Assembly (NCBI RefSeq): GCF_947172395.1
Contig: NC_069087.1
Location: forward strand, 18,606,889-18,670,888
Length of the DNA: 64,000 nucleotides
Direction: 5' to 3'
Source: Bicyclus anynana
Taxonomy: Eukaryota; Arthropoda; Insecta; Lepidoptera; Nymphalidae
The notes beneath the pieces were generated by a model, which saw only the letters and a list, made by a program, of their open reading frames with translations, did no database searches and was not told where the DNA came from. This document shows, piece by piece, positions 33,884 through 46,134 of this stretch (positions are counted from its first letter, which is position 1; every line of letters starts with the position of its first letter). The translations under genes were made by a program, and so were the position numbers.

Positions 33884-36509
33884 GCTATAGTCAAGTACAT
33901 ATCAACAGTACAGTACAGTATAAACCACTTATCCTCTTAGCGTGACCTTAGTCTTTGTCCACACAAAGGAATACTATGCTTTGTTGACTCATCCTCGATT
34001 TCAATCGACCTACAATGAGCCTTATTGAGTTCTAACATCAGTAGCCGGATTTCTTGAGGCGTTAGCCATAAAGTTCACAATCGAATGGCAATTGTTGCTC
34101 CCAGCTTCGAGACCATCGTTTATGGAGATCATCCCTTATTAGCCGTTATGGCGGATGCGATGGGCTATAAATAGCACTGAACGACGGACACGGCTAGGAG
34201 AGTAGACATGACATACAAACGACATTAAATTGATTTTATTACAATACATTAACAAAGGATAGGCTACAATAATTCGAATCATCCTATATAATAAACATAT
34301 CTGTCAATACCTATAATAGATTTTGAAGATCAGAAACATTTGAAACATGTCCAAGAGTTTCTCATCTGTGAAGGAGTACTTTGATTTTTTTTCCCTATGC
34401 ATGGGACAGACAATGATCGGTGAATATTATTCAGTCTTATTGTATTCTTGAGTGTTTTATGTGTTTAACACATATCCATAAAAAATTCAGCTTCCGCATG
34501 TTGTGTTCATGTCGATGGATTGAAGTGAAACTTTTACACAACGTTACATTAACAACAAAATATGTTTTACTTTTTTCCCCACGGAAACAGAATTCTAATA
34601 ATAATTAATTAATTCTACACCAGGCCAAAGAGTTTACGTGCGTGGTTGCGTACAATATTACATAGTTCACTAAAACAATATTATCATATTTTGGGCGGCG
34701 CTAATCATTTATTTGTCTGCATTTTATGAAAAGATAAAGCACGGTTATTCGGTAACGCTGAAATTTTAGGACCGCTTGGTCCAGTACATTGCCACAGGGG
34801 AATGTTACGTGTGGCATCTCCACAATGGTAAGGCATCTTAGTGAGCTGCTGTATGACATCTCTTGTTCGTTTTGTGATGACATCGGCTAAAAGGGGTAAC
34901 ACGAGTCGAGTCATTTTATACTCGGCTAACATAATTGGAACATAACTTCACTCAGCCTCCAGTGCATTGTTGTTTTTCCATTTGCAGTGCTGCTGGCTTA
35001 TTTGTATCTTATGACACAGGAAATGCCATGTGACGTCATTCGTGAGCTTCTTTGGTGCACTCGCTTAAATCGAGGCATCTTGCTTGTAATAATTGATTTA
35101 TTTGGTTACTCTCCCAATTTTTTAGAGTTTCGTAAAAGTCAACATTTTTTTTTTGAGGATAATTTCTAATGAACTTTCCCAAAGCTTCTATCCCTTCTTC
35201 TTCTGTAGGTTTCCATACAATTGATTATAATTAAAATGCCCAAATATTAAATTAAAATTCATGGAGTAATATTGAGGTCCTTTTTCTTTTCAGTAAATTC
35301 TACTTCATAGTGCGAAACCCTCACCAATTACAGTTGTATTAGTTGTAAATATGTCTTAAAAGAAAAAAAAGAGATTTTGATATTTAAAATCTGTTCAGGT
35401 TTATGAGATTAGAAGGAACAATGCGAGTAGAAACAAACTAACTACTTGGTTGATAACTAGGCGTACAATAAACAAAGTTCGCTAGATCGTAATCATATCC
35501 GGCCCTACAGTAGGTACAAGATGTTGACATCAAGTATGTGACGAGGCGAAGATGCGCAGTTGTCTGTCATAGGCTAAATTAGTTAGAAGCGTCACGCGCT
35601 ATGTTTTTCGTAATCTTGTGTTGTTGATTTTTTGACTAAGCTCGAGTGTTTAGTCAAAAAACTGCGACTCGCCTTTTAACGTTAAGTGACAATGCAGTTA
35701 AGGCCCCACCTGAGAATTGCGTTGTCCCGATTGATCTACCAGATTGGATATTTCTATGAACTTTCTACCATACGTCATTTTATAACAAGGCGATGACACA
35801 CACAGCTGCCTCATGTGTCACATCTTTGATGATAGACATGATAGTAGTCACTACAAAACAGACATACTTTAATTTTCAAACAACCAATATTGTAAGAACT
35901 CATGAATTTTAAGTCTTACTCATACTATAGGTTACAACGAATTCGTTGTACATTATATTAACACATATTGTGTCACAAACATGTGACTGTGTGTGTTAAT
36001 AATTAACATTTACGTTATAAATAATATTTATATATGTTTTCGTTATAAAGAAAATACACACTAACTTACGCTTCTCTTGTTAATTAAATTTTGAATATAG
36101 TTAATTAAATGTAGTAAGTAGTAACTATTGAAATACATCATAATCTGCTACAGTAATCTTTTAGAAAATACTTCATTTGAATCGATTGATGATCAAATTA
36201 AAATCAGGCGACTAAACTTTTTGTTAACGTTATTAGACCATTATTTACAAACCTGTGGGCAAAAGCTCAATTACTAAAATTATAATGATTATAAACATTT
36301 GATGACAGAATGAGCGATTAAAGAAAATTTATGTTCTTGATTAATTGCAAAAGGATTGTTTTAATGAACTGATTTACGAGGCGAGGTGGCTCTCTGACCG
36401 TGACTCATTTATTTACGCGGCATTTGGATTGATGCGGTCCTGGAGCGATGCCGATTTACTTCACGCTGACACTAAAATTAAATGAAAATCAGCTGCACTA
36501 TCAGATCTA

Positions 36510-36945
36510 CATCTTACATCAGATTATGAAGTCTTCGAACAGTGCGTGTTGCCAGTGATGACCTATGGTCCCGAGACTTGATCACTAACTATGGGCCTTA
36601 TAGAAAGCTCAGAGTCACACAGCGGGCGATGGAACGTGCTATGTTAGAAGTATCTCTGCGTGATCGAATCAGAAATGAGGAGATCAACGAGTTGCGAAGC
36701 TGGAGTGGCAATGGGCGGGGCACATAGTTCGAAGAGCCGATGAATGTTGGCGCCCCAAATTGCTGGAATGGCGACCCCGCACTAGTAAGCGCAGTGTTGG
36801 TCGACCCCCCACCAGGTGGACTGACGACATCAAGCGAGTCGCAGGGATTCCCTGGATGCAGGTGGCTCAGTATCGTGATGTTTGGAAGTCCCTAGAAAAG
36901 GCCTATGTCGTGCAGTCCATCGTCCATCGGATATGATGATGATCG
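36510..36945 (+). mobile_element. RTE-type LINE remnant, C-terminal coding end
   Basis: It reads VFEQCVLPVMTYGPET, then a TGA where the family has Trp, then RVTQRAMERAMLEVSLRDR, a deletion, WQWAGHIVRRAD, VGRPPTRWTDDIKRVAG, and an ATATGATGATGAT tail. This is a decayed 3' fragment of the same family as the 53270 copy. Confidence 0.82.
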
Positions 36946-39900
36946 GATCTAGCCCGGCATAAAGCGATTTGTAAATTAAATTAAAATATATTTGAGTTTT
37001 GTCCGTCAAGTATTACTCGTATAATATCAGTTCCACAGTCAGGGGAATGTCGTTCCGCATTTTCTCATCTTTGTTTGCCTCCGGGCCACATGAGGTTACG
37101 CTTTTGCGCTCGATTCCATATGAGGTTCGTATTTAATTTTCACTGGTAGGTATAGCTAAAGGGAACAGAATCGAGTACATTATAGTGAACTTCCGTTAGC
37201 AAAAAGGAGTTTATTTTTGTTAAAATTGAATATATTTTTGAATATGACGCAACATCGTTATAAAATAATCGCAAGAGGGCTTTTGTCAAAAATCAATTAT
37301 CACGTCATATCGCTTGTCTAATCTTTGATCGATTTTCAAACAAGATGTAGGTATGAATTGGGCAGGATTACGTGTGTGTTATCCACAACGATCAGATAAC
37401 AAAACAAACAAGTTTGTACGAAAACGTAACATTTTTTTGTCACGTCTATAAAGTTACCTTCTCGTTAAGTGGTATCACTATAACAAAACTAATATTTATT
37501 CAAACAACAAATTGACGTTGTATATTGGCCTTAACCTTCTTAAAGTAATGCGCAGTCAGTAGTATGAGATTTAATAAATATACCTAAGGTTCTGTTTTAC
37601 ATTGTATTATTAGGTGTTTATTGATACACACATATAGATGGTCTTTATTTAGTACCACGTTGTAAGTAAGTAAGGGTAAAGGAAGCTGGCAGATACTTCA
37701 TGAAGTAGGAGTATTTCAGAACCGAATAAATTAATTTTGAAAATTTATAATAAGAGTCAAAATGCTTCGTAAAGTCAAACGGACATCAACTACGCGACGA
37801 TTACTACGACGCGTGGCAGTAGTTATGGCTAGTTCTAGTTTATTATTTTAGTCGAGTCCGAACGATTTTTGGATTTATCGCCCAAAAATCGTTCGTGCTC
37901 GACTAAAATACTAAAGTAGTCTGAACTAGGCCTTATAGTGACTTACCTTTATAACTACTCGTAGTCATAAACACTACCACCCTAAACTTCGTGAGAATAT
38001 TCGTCTAGAAGAGCTACCACCAATCTACTGACATGCAGCACCACCAATATTTATTCAGACTATTTAGTTCTATATTCGATCTTCCTGTAGTAATAAGCGC
38101 GCCTAGTAGTTCCTTTTTATTGGATATAGCTTGGATATGTTCAATGGCGACTGGCGTGCATAAGTTTTTTAACTAGGGTATGCACTTTAAGTAAAAATTG
38201 GAAATTTCCTTGTCCAACTATGTATTCTTTGGTCCAACGTAGGGTTGTATTGAGTCCTTAGGGTAGGTAGTGCTTTTTTGCATCTATGAAGTGCACGCCA
38301 CTGGTTATGTTATAACAGTAGTGTTTACCTATTTGAATATGGGCTTCAAGTGAGAAAACTTGCTTGGCACATTGAACGCTGTGATGTGAGTTCAACTGAA
38401 ATCTAATAACAAGGGAAAACGAATTTCGATTGTGACTTGAATACCTATATACCCACTTGTTCACGCCCGCGACATATCGCGTGATAAACTGTTACAACTT
38501 ACGAGAACATGAAATTCAGCAACACCCGAGTGTCGGTCGCAGTCAAAGCTATTGTGTCGCAAATAATGAAATGCCGAAAGGCGGCGCGACGATTTCGAAA
38601 TATCAAAGGCGGAGTAAATCGGGCGAGCGTATAGTTTACATCGTTATACTAAATCGATACATATCAAAACAAAACCAGCGTATTCCGTCAATTTCGTCCG
38701 CGCATTAGTTCTATTCGATTATCTTACATGATTTTCTTCAAGTCTGATTATAATACAAAGCCTAATTGTTTAAGATCCGAATTAGAAACGACCTTCACCC
38801 ATCTATTTACTGGATGAAAAGTATTTTCTATAAAATTAAATATGATAATAAATATATTTTGCCAATGGTCTGCCTAAAAAAATTCAATCCAGGATACGAT
38901 TATGATGATGTCCGGAATCCAGGACTGATTTTTCGCAGACAACTTATACCGTACCGTATGTTCGTAATGACATTTTAACTTAACTTTAATACATTAACAA
39001 CTAACCAAAGTCAACTAGTTACTAGTATCGATTTACCTGTTTATACCTGCCTACCCAGGAGTTGTGATGTGTGCATTGATTTATTTAAGGTAAGCCATTG
39101 GCAATATATTTATTGGCATAGTTAATTTCATATAAAAAAAATCATCCAGTAAACAGATATTTTATATTGGGATCCTCTACGTGCCTCTACTATAAAGCCT
39201 GACCAGAACTTAGTTTAGATTATGATGATTATTATTTTAATAGAATTCTCCTTAGAATAATCTGTCTTCAGAATCGGTGTAGTATCAGTAGTAATAAACT
39301 GAAAAACTTGCTGTTTCAAAAATAAACAATTTTGATTTGGTTTGTATTCAGCAAAATCCACATGAAAATCGATCAAATGATTAGCTTTACTTTGTTTTTT
39401 GATTAAATTCACATTAATCCACTTAGTAAGCCTGGAGATTACCGTGAAAAGATAAATAGACAAAAATGTGAAAAATTCGTTTTAGTGTTCTTTCTACTTT
39501 ATCGTTCCATTTCCATTCTTAGTAATTTTCCTTAACATTCGGTTTATACTTAATTTGAATTTTAAATTGTACATTATGAAGACGTATATTCAGTTTATGG
39601 CCTGTTTGATTTGAAGATCAAAATAAATTAGCATTACCTTTTATGGCGTAGGAATTTGACCAGCAAAATATTATTATTATTATTTTCAAATTATTATCCG
39701 ACTCCATGATAAGTCTCGTAGGCCTGGAATTGTAGTCTTACCTAAAACAAAAAGGAGTTCACATTAATCACTATAATACATTACAGAATATAATAAAATA
39801 ATTATAATAAAATTTCCCTAAGGTTAGAATCCCATTTCCTATAATGTTCATATATATTTAAATATCTTGAGAACATTGTAAGATATACTTAATGAAAATT

Positions 39901-42233
39901 GTACAAGATTAGTTATAAAGTTAAAATTCTTGTTTTATCAACATCCGCAGAAGACTTTCTCTACACATTTTATAGAGTGAGAGAATAGTGTTAAAATAAT
40001 ACCAACAAAAATACAAATAAGTAGTATAAGTTAATTATTCGTCAGTTGTAATTAGTATGTATCAGAGGTTTAATAAAACAAATCACCTTAAGAAGCGTTT
40101 ACTGAGTCGTAAATACATCAAACTTCAGAATATGTGGCGCCAAGGTAGCACAATTTATACGCGAAATTAAAACCATTTGACATTCTTTGGCCGAAAGTAG
40201 CTTGTCATAGGGCTGCCTCTCATATTGATTAAAAACTGAACCAATAGTATATATTAAATTGAATTTCTATTCTTCAGTCTTGTTAAAATTCATAAACAGC
40301 TTTACTAATTTGAATTATTATGTTTTAATGTTATTCTGAACAATACAACGTGGATCAACTGATTGTACTGAAATTAAAATTTCTGTGATTGTTGAAAACA
40401 AAAAAACATTTATCAGCATTATTTTTTGTCTCTTTTAGCGTAATAAATTTATACGAATTGGTAGATACTCCAGACATAAAGTTAGTTCATATACAGGTAC
40501 AACACATTTGGTTCACAATAACGCTATTAAAGCTATTGCGCTGAAAATATTGACGGACTATTAATTGTATACTATGCCATTGATGAACAAAATATGACGC
40601 TTGTCTCTACGTACAAACTAGGGATGAAAATCTCGTTTCAGTTTGCTGACATACGCTACGTCTGGTCCGTAAAATTAATGACAAACGACACAGTGAGTCT
40701 AATTTTTTTTTTTACATAAACAAACTAAGTACTACTTAATCATAGTTGAAAGATCATTATTATAGATAATAATTGCTCTTTAAGTTGACAATGGATTTCG
40801 TTTCTAGTTTTGTTAACAAGAATTTGTACAACAATTCCCGCGTGCTACACGCTAACTGAGACAGTTTTAGCTGCGAGCAATAGTTTAGATGACACGCTAG
40901 ATACCATTACTAGATAATTCTCACAAGTGGATATTTTGTATGAAACCATTTCTGTTAATTTTGGAAAGATTCAATGACTTACTTGTTATTCTTCGCGTAA
41001 TACCGACTAAATCTAAGCACCAACGCAACACAGACTCGAAAAAATTTGCTCTCTACGCACCTGCACTTTATTCTGGAGCATCTTCAAATGTTGAATCAAA
41101 AATGTTCCATAGCAAATAAAAAAAAATGTAAACTTTAGTATTTTTCTCACTATGCTTGATTGTTGTCAATCAATGTTGAATTACGTAAAACACCTCAGTA
41201 TTTTAAGGAGATTTATCTCACATTGCCTGTTAAAAGAAGTACTCAGTGTGAAAAGTTAGCTCGACAACCCTACATTCCGAATTTCCGACCGTCGCGTCGT
41301 GTTCATGTGACGTAATATGAACGTATGCGAGTGACGTAGCAGGTCGCACGGCTCTTTCCCGTTCATTTTAATATTTCATTCTACAATACACCTCAGGTAT
41401 ACCACATTCTAGAATATTACGTTCTTTATTGACAAGAAATTGTGTATTTTTGTATTCGAACGACCGCATGTTATGGCCAGAGCTACGTCATTTAATAAAA
41501 TCTGTAACTTTGACAGAGCATACTCCCTTTATCCCACCAAGGTAAGTACGGTGGGCAACTTTGAATTTAAGATCATGGTAACTACGAGAGATGTTTAAGA
41601 TTCAAGATTTAAGATAAATAAAGTAAACTCTATTAGTACTTACTTGCCTATGGTAGGAGCTTGAGCTGACAAACTTTTAGCTTTTATTTAGACGAAGGTC
41701 TACAAACACTTGCTCTTATACTACATATTTTGTTTTAGCTCAATCTTATAGTCGTACTACTTTAAACTTTATGTAATTTTTATTTTACCTACTAATTAAT
41801 AGCTAATAGCTAATCTAAAAAAAAAAAAGTTTTTTAAAATGTACACTGTAAACAAAAGTCAGCAATAAAGGCTTTTAATTTTATTTATTTATAGCTAATC
41901 TAAAAAAATTAAACTGAAATGGTTGAAAAGTAGAAAGATTGGTATGTAATTTTAAATGAGAATCGTCAATTCAAAACACTTATTGATGGTGTTAATTCAA
42001 ACAGATTACCTTTCATTATTATATGTATTTTTGGAATATTATTTTTGGGTATATTTTTTGCGGCCTGTGTTTACCTACATGGCGACCTGTAACAGGACCT
42101 GTGTGACAGGTCACCTAATCCTAAATAATTACCAATCATGGAGTTCACGCTCGAACCTAGTTAATCAAACGTTGTTAACGAGAAAATCTCCATTATAAAA
42201 TAACAATGGTGGGATAATCGCCTAATCCGAACT
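36946..42233. other. No gene seen
   Basis: Very AT-rich DNA with the hairpin MITE at 37827. Open frames are short and unrecognisable. Confidence 0.6.
37827..37932. mobile_element. Hairpin MITE, ~106 bp
   Basis: The left arm (ctagtt ... attttagtcgagtccgaacgattttt) and right arm (aaaaatcgttcgtgctcgactaaaat ... gaactagg) are inverted copies of about 45-50 bases around an 8-base loop near 37876. It contains no coding sequence. Confidence 0.6.
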
Positions 42234-42428
42234 GCCCCCCTAGCCGAGTGGCGCGTCGATTCTCTTTCTACGATCGCTATCGCTTCGAAAACTAGAAAGA
42301 TGTATAGGTATGACATTTGCTATCGATAGGTCACGTGATCAAGATCTGTCATTCCCGTACATTTTCCTAGTCTTCAAAGCGTTAGCGATGGTAGAAAGAG
42401 AATCGACGTGCCACTTGGCTAGGGGGGC
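42234..42428. mobile_element. 195-bp MITE with G6/C6 ends and ~60-bp inverted termini
   Basis: gcccccctagcc at 42234 is matched by ggctaggggggc ending at 42428. The arms extend about 60 bases (cgtcgattctctttctac and its inverse) with a few mismatches. The middle holds gtcacgtgatcaagatctg. It sits about 350 bp upstream of the jockey copy. Confidence 0.75.
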
Positions 42429-42706
42429 TGTTCTGTTGTTTTTCTGCCCGGGCGGTTATTAATTGGACTTGAATTATTAAGGTTATAATTAATTAATAGA
42501 CTAGGATTATGTTACATAAACTGACGTCGACTGGACGAGGAGAGTTGGAAATAGATAGTGCTACTTCAAACATACATTTTTCTAAACTATAGATATTATT
42601 ATATCACTATCACACACGGGTAGTAAACATTCCATTGAATCGTCATTATTTTAGAATAAATAAATACTGGTTGGTATCTGTTCCGAGTCCAGACGTCGAA
42701 GTTATT

Positions 42707-42750
42707 GTGCGTGTGCGAATGTGTGTGTGTGCGTGTGTGTGTGTATGTGT
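42707..42750. repeat. (GT)n microsatellite
   Basis: An imperfect GT/CG run of about 44 bases, 25 bp before the left target duplication of the jockey element. Confidence 0.9.
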
Positions 42751-42787
42751 AGGTAGTTATAGAAAGCATGTGTCCAATTTAAAGATT

Positions 42788-44200
42788 TTGATTCGGTTTG
42801 GCATGAGGGTCTTCTACATAAACTAATAATAAACGACGTTCCCACCGGCCTCGTCAAACTAGTTCAATCGTACTTGACAAACCGATCTTTCGCAGTCATT
42901 ATAGACGATCACAAATCGTCCTTGAAATCTATACCAGCCGGCGTGCCCCAGGGTTCTATATTGGGCCCCTTTCTCTTTTCCCTTTACCTAAATGACATAC
43001 CAAAACAACCACATACGCATCTCGCTATTTATGCAGACGATACAGCCTCCTACACGACTTCTGAGGACTGTGACCTCATAGTAGGACGCCTGCAGCTTTC
43101 CTTGGAGTTGCTAAGCAGTTATTTTAACAAATGGAAATTAAAACTAAACTCTGATAAAACAGAGAGCATAATGTTTACCAGAAAACGTACTCTTCCCACC
43201 AAGACAATAAAAATAGGGAACCTTGTTATCCCCTGGAAGCGCCATATTAAGTATCTTGGTGTTTTAATTGACAATAAGGTTAATTGGTGTAAAAATATTG
43301 ACAGTCTAATCTCCAAAGGGACTAAAGCTATCAACGCACTGCACCCAATCTTAAGTCGCAAATCTAAGCTGAGTGCAAAAACAAAATTAAAAGCTTATTC
43401 CACTTTAGTGAGACCATGTATAACATATGCAGCCCCTGTTTGGTGTAGCATCTCTGAAACAAGATACTGCAAATTACAAGTTATTCAAAACAAGGCATTA
43501 AAAATTTCATACAATACGCCATTTAGAACTAATTTAAAAAAACTACATGATCAGTTAAAATATCCGTTGCTAAAAGATTACATCCTTAAATTGTCTCGTA
43601 ATTTTTATGTACATAATAACCCCATTCATCCTAACATTTTGGTTTCGTCAATAGGTCGTAGTAGACTCAAAACTTTATCGTACGCATCGACATACAATAA
43701 ATATAGACTGCCCCATCACTATTTTCTCGGTGATTCATAGCAATAAGTAATAACAAGCGACCGGTGGCGCGCTCGTCACTGATCCGTTCGCTCAATATAT
43801 TTGTGCATTACCCGCAAAAAAAAAAAAAAAAAAAAATTAAGTTCATTTCAATAATATACAATAAATACCATAGTAGAATAAGTTACCATCTGTAAAATTA
43901 CTTCTGTGTAATAATATAATTAATAGAAATGTACATGTATTATAAGTGCTTGCAACAAACGGGCGCTTAGCAGTGGTAGGTTGGTACCTGCATGTCTCAA
44001 GTTAATATTAGTTTATTACTTTGTAAATTATGTCCCAATTGTTTTTCCTGCCATTATTCTAAATGTTTATAAAGGTGTGTAAGCCTGTACAAACAAATGA
44101 CCATAGCATGTTAGCAATAAGAAATATTTATAAGTCTATTGTTCTAACAACACTGTTACAATATATTATATAATAAAGACATTTAAAAATCAAATCAAAT
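42788..44200 (+). mobile_element. 5'-truncated jockey-type LINE with perfect target-site duplication
   Basis: A non-LTR retrotransposon copy of 1413 bp, flanked by 13-bp direct repeats caatttaaagatt at 42775-42787 and 44201-44213 (the first C may belong to the tail). It starts inside the reverse transcriptase at FDSVWHEGLL, keeps an open frame to 43740, has a 3' UTR with an internal A tract (43815-43837), and ends in AATAAA and an (AAATC)n tail. The endonuclease and N-terminal RT are absent through 5' truncation. A perfect duplication and an unbroken frame point to a recent insertion. The left duplication sits close to a (GT)n tract at 42707-42750. Confidence 0.9.
42790..43740 (+). CDS. Jockey-type reverse transcriptase, C-terminal part
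   Basis: The frame opens at the insertion edge (DSVWHEGLL) and runs about 316 codons to TAG 43738-43740. Visible RT blocks are AGVPQGSILGPFLFSLYLND and the catalytic YADD at 43030-43041, followed by the thumb and the RSKLSAKTKLKAYSTLVRP region shared by jockey-clade elements. The first catalytic Asp block is present only as FDSVWH. No own start codon, endonuclease or ORF1 remains, so it is a fragment that cannot move by itself. The frame is undamaged. Confidence 0.88.
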   Translation, partial: DSVWHEGLLHKLIINDVPTGLVKLVQSYLTNRSFAVIIDDHKSSLKSIPAGVPQGSILGPFLFSLYLNDIPKQPHTHLAIYADDTASYTTSEDCDLIVGRLQLSLELLSSYFNKWKLKLNSDKTESIMFTRKRTLPTKTIKIGNLVIPWKRHIKYLGVLIDNKVNWCKNIDSLISKGTKAINALHPILSRKSKLSAKTKLKAYSTLVRPCITYAAPVWCSISETRYCKLQVIQNKALKISYNTPFRTNLKKLHDQLKYPLLKDYILKLSRNFYVHNNPIHPNILVSSIGRSRLKTLSYASTYNKYRLPHHYFLGDS

Positions 44201-44546
44201 CAATTTAAAGATTGTATTGGACTCAGTGTTAATGGCAATGATTTTTAAGCTGCAAGAAGACCAAGTCTAAGATGGTATTGTCTCGACATTGTGCGACAAC
44301 GATAAGAAGAAGAAAAATAATATTAAGTAAATTGCAACTACGAGAGAATAACTTAATAGGTAGATCAAAGTATTATTAAAATGCCTTAATATCTCCTCTG
44401 GTATACTAAAGCCTATCTCTTCTTTCTCGATATATTACTAAGTGTTTACGCAATAAGTTCCTACATTCTTATCCGTGAGAGTTTATGGCTAGTAAGCACG
44501 TTAAAAAAGCGTACAAATACAATAAATGCATTCCCAAATATATATA

Positions 44547-44683
44547 TTCACACGACAGTGTTTTTAAAACGATTTTTTTCGAGCAGTATTTTTAATTTTG
44601 GGCGTAGGAAATAGACCATAAGCAACTTCATACTATACGCTACGCTGGGTTTTGACGCATCAATTTTTTAACTCTCGTGTGAA
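44547..44683. mobile_element. 137-bp MITE with ttcacacgacag termini
   Basis: ttcacacgacag at the left end and ctctcgtgtgaa at the right end are inverted with one mismatch. The interior shares the cgagcagta and gggcgtaggaaatagacc blocks with the fragment at 28199. Confidence 0.6.
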
Positions 44684-44866
44684 TGAAGCCTTAGTCAATA
44701 TGTTCAGTCACAGGTACCAGTCGTGTCGTGTATTAATACGCATCGCAATAAGTAGGTGAAGTGGGTGACCGCAGGCTGGTACCGCGACCTGATCAAGGAC
44801 ACGTCGGCGGATCGGCTTACGGTGTCGAGTTACTCGCCACGTGATACAGCTTCGTTGTGATCATTA

Positions 44867-45181
44867 GCCGTGATAGCCCAGTGGATATGACCTCTGCCTC
44901 CGATTCCGGAGGGTGTGGGTTCAAATCTGGTCCGGGGCAGGCATCTCGAACTTTTCAGTTGTGTGCATTTTAAGAAAATAAATATCACGTGTCTCAATCG
45001 GTGAAGGAAAACATCTTGAGGAAACCTGCATACCAGACAATTTTCTTAATTATCTACGTGTGTGAAGTCTGCTAATCCATATTGGGCCTGCGTGGTGGAC
45101 TATTGGCCTAACCCCTCTCATTCTGAGAAGAGACTCGACAGTGAGCGGAATATGGGTTGATAATGATGATGATGATGATGA
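44867..45181 (+). mobile_element. tRNA-derived SINE (family 1) with perfect target-site duplication
   Basis: The 5' part resembles a tRNA gene: box A-like tagcccagtgg at about 44874 and box B ggttcaaatc at 44918-44927. The body continues to a (TGA)n/(ATG)n tail ending at 45181. Eleven-base direct repeats tgtgatcatta flank it (44856-44866 and 45182-45192). The tail matches that of the RTE-type LINE ends in this window, suggesting that an RTE element supplies the enzymes (inference). Confidence 0.88.
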
Positions 45182-46029
45182 TGTGATCATTATATCGCAG
45201 TAAACACCCCTACTGTGCAGTGGTTGGATTGTCCGGCAGAAAACATGGTATTATGTTTTACAAAAGTTCTCAGCCTGTAGTAGCCTGTAAGCCTTAAGGC
45301 AGTGGTTATGACCTCTGTGACTCTGAGCACTTACGTAAGCTTTGATCCTTCAATGGTTTCTGTGCCTGGTTCGTCTCAACATTTGGTAAAATATATTATG
45401 TATAGACAAGTAGATACAGATAGATATATATTTTAGTTTATTTTTCTTCGACTCCCAAGACTGTGATCGAACACCCTTGGGAGTCATCGATTGATAGGGC
45501 TCTATAGCAAGCCTAACTTAGTGCTGACGAAGCTCAATTATTGGACGGCTTTTAAAAGATTTTAGTGAGGTTGCTCATTTTAACAAGCCACTAACCTAAT
45601 TAGAGTACACTTCAAACGTTAGAAAAAAACGAAAATATATAAGCTCTTTAGTTTTTTATTCGTTTGTGTTGTATGCAAGACACTATTCATAATATTCTTA
45701 AATCGGCATATTATATCACAAGCTCACGCGATATAAACGATATAGCCTGCCGGTTTCGCTATTGTAGATAATAGGTATAATTTAATGTACAGTTTATTCA
45801 AACAGAAACAGAGTAAATTATCAATACAGATAGTGTCCTTCCGAATCCAACCAAATGGCAAAGGGAGTCGATCACATCTTGAGATTTGACATCCTTTGCA
45901 GTATACTTATAAACATAATTATTAAGCATACATTGGAAGGATCAGGCACAAGAGTGGCTTTATAGGCATTTTGACAAATGGCCAACACCGTCGTTTTTCG
46001 ATTAAATATATAAATTTTTAAAACAATAT

Positions 46030-46134
46030 TGCAGACTTCACACACGCAGAGAATTAAGAAAATTCCCAGGTATGCAGGTTTCCTCACGATCTTTTTCCTT
46101 CACCGTTTGAGACACGTGTTATTTAATTTCTTAA
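46030..46134 (-). mobile_element. SINE family 1 fragment, reverse orientation
   Basis: The reverse complement matches the body of the SINE at 44867: aagaaattaaataacacgtg, the ggtgaaggaaaa block, and the gtgtgtgaagtctgc block. The tRNA-like head and the tail are missing. Confidence 0.75.

Larger units (their letters stand above)
31056..36509. other. No gene seen
   Basis: AT-rich DNA with the GC patch at 31200, repeat fragments at 33100-33883 and a small hairpin (ttttttgacta / tagtcaaaaaa) near 35628-35661. No exon with family resemblance was found. Confidence 0.55.

Noticed and set aside
44867..44945. Possible functional tRNA gene
   Set aside because: The A and B boxes are present, but the sequence continues as a SINE with tail and target duplication.
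45160..45183. (ATG)n runs as microsatellites or regulatory arrays
   Set aside because: Here and at 53500, 36935 and 51345 they are the tails of SINE or RTE copies.
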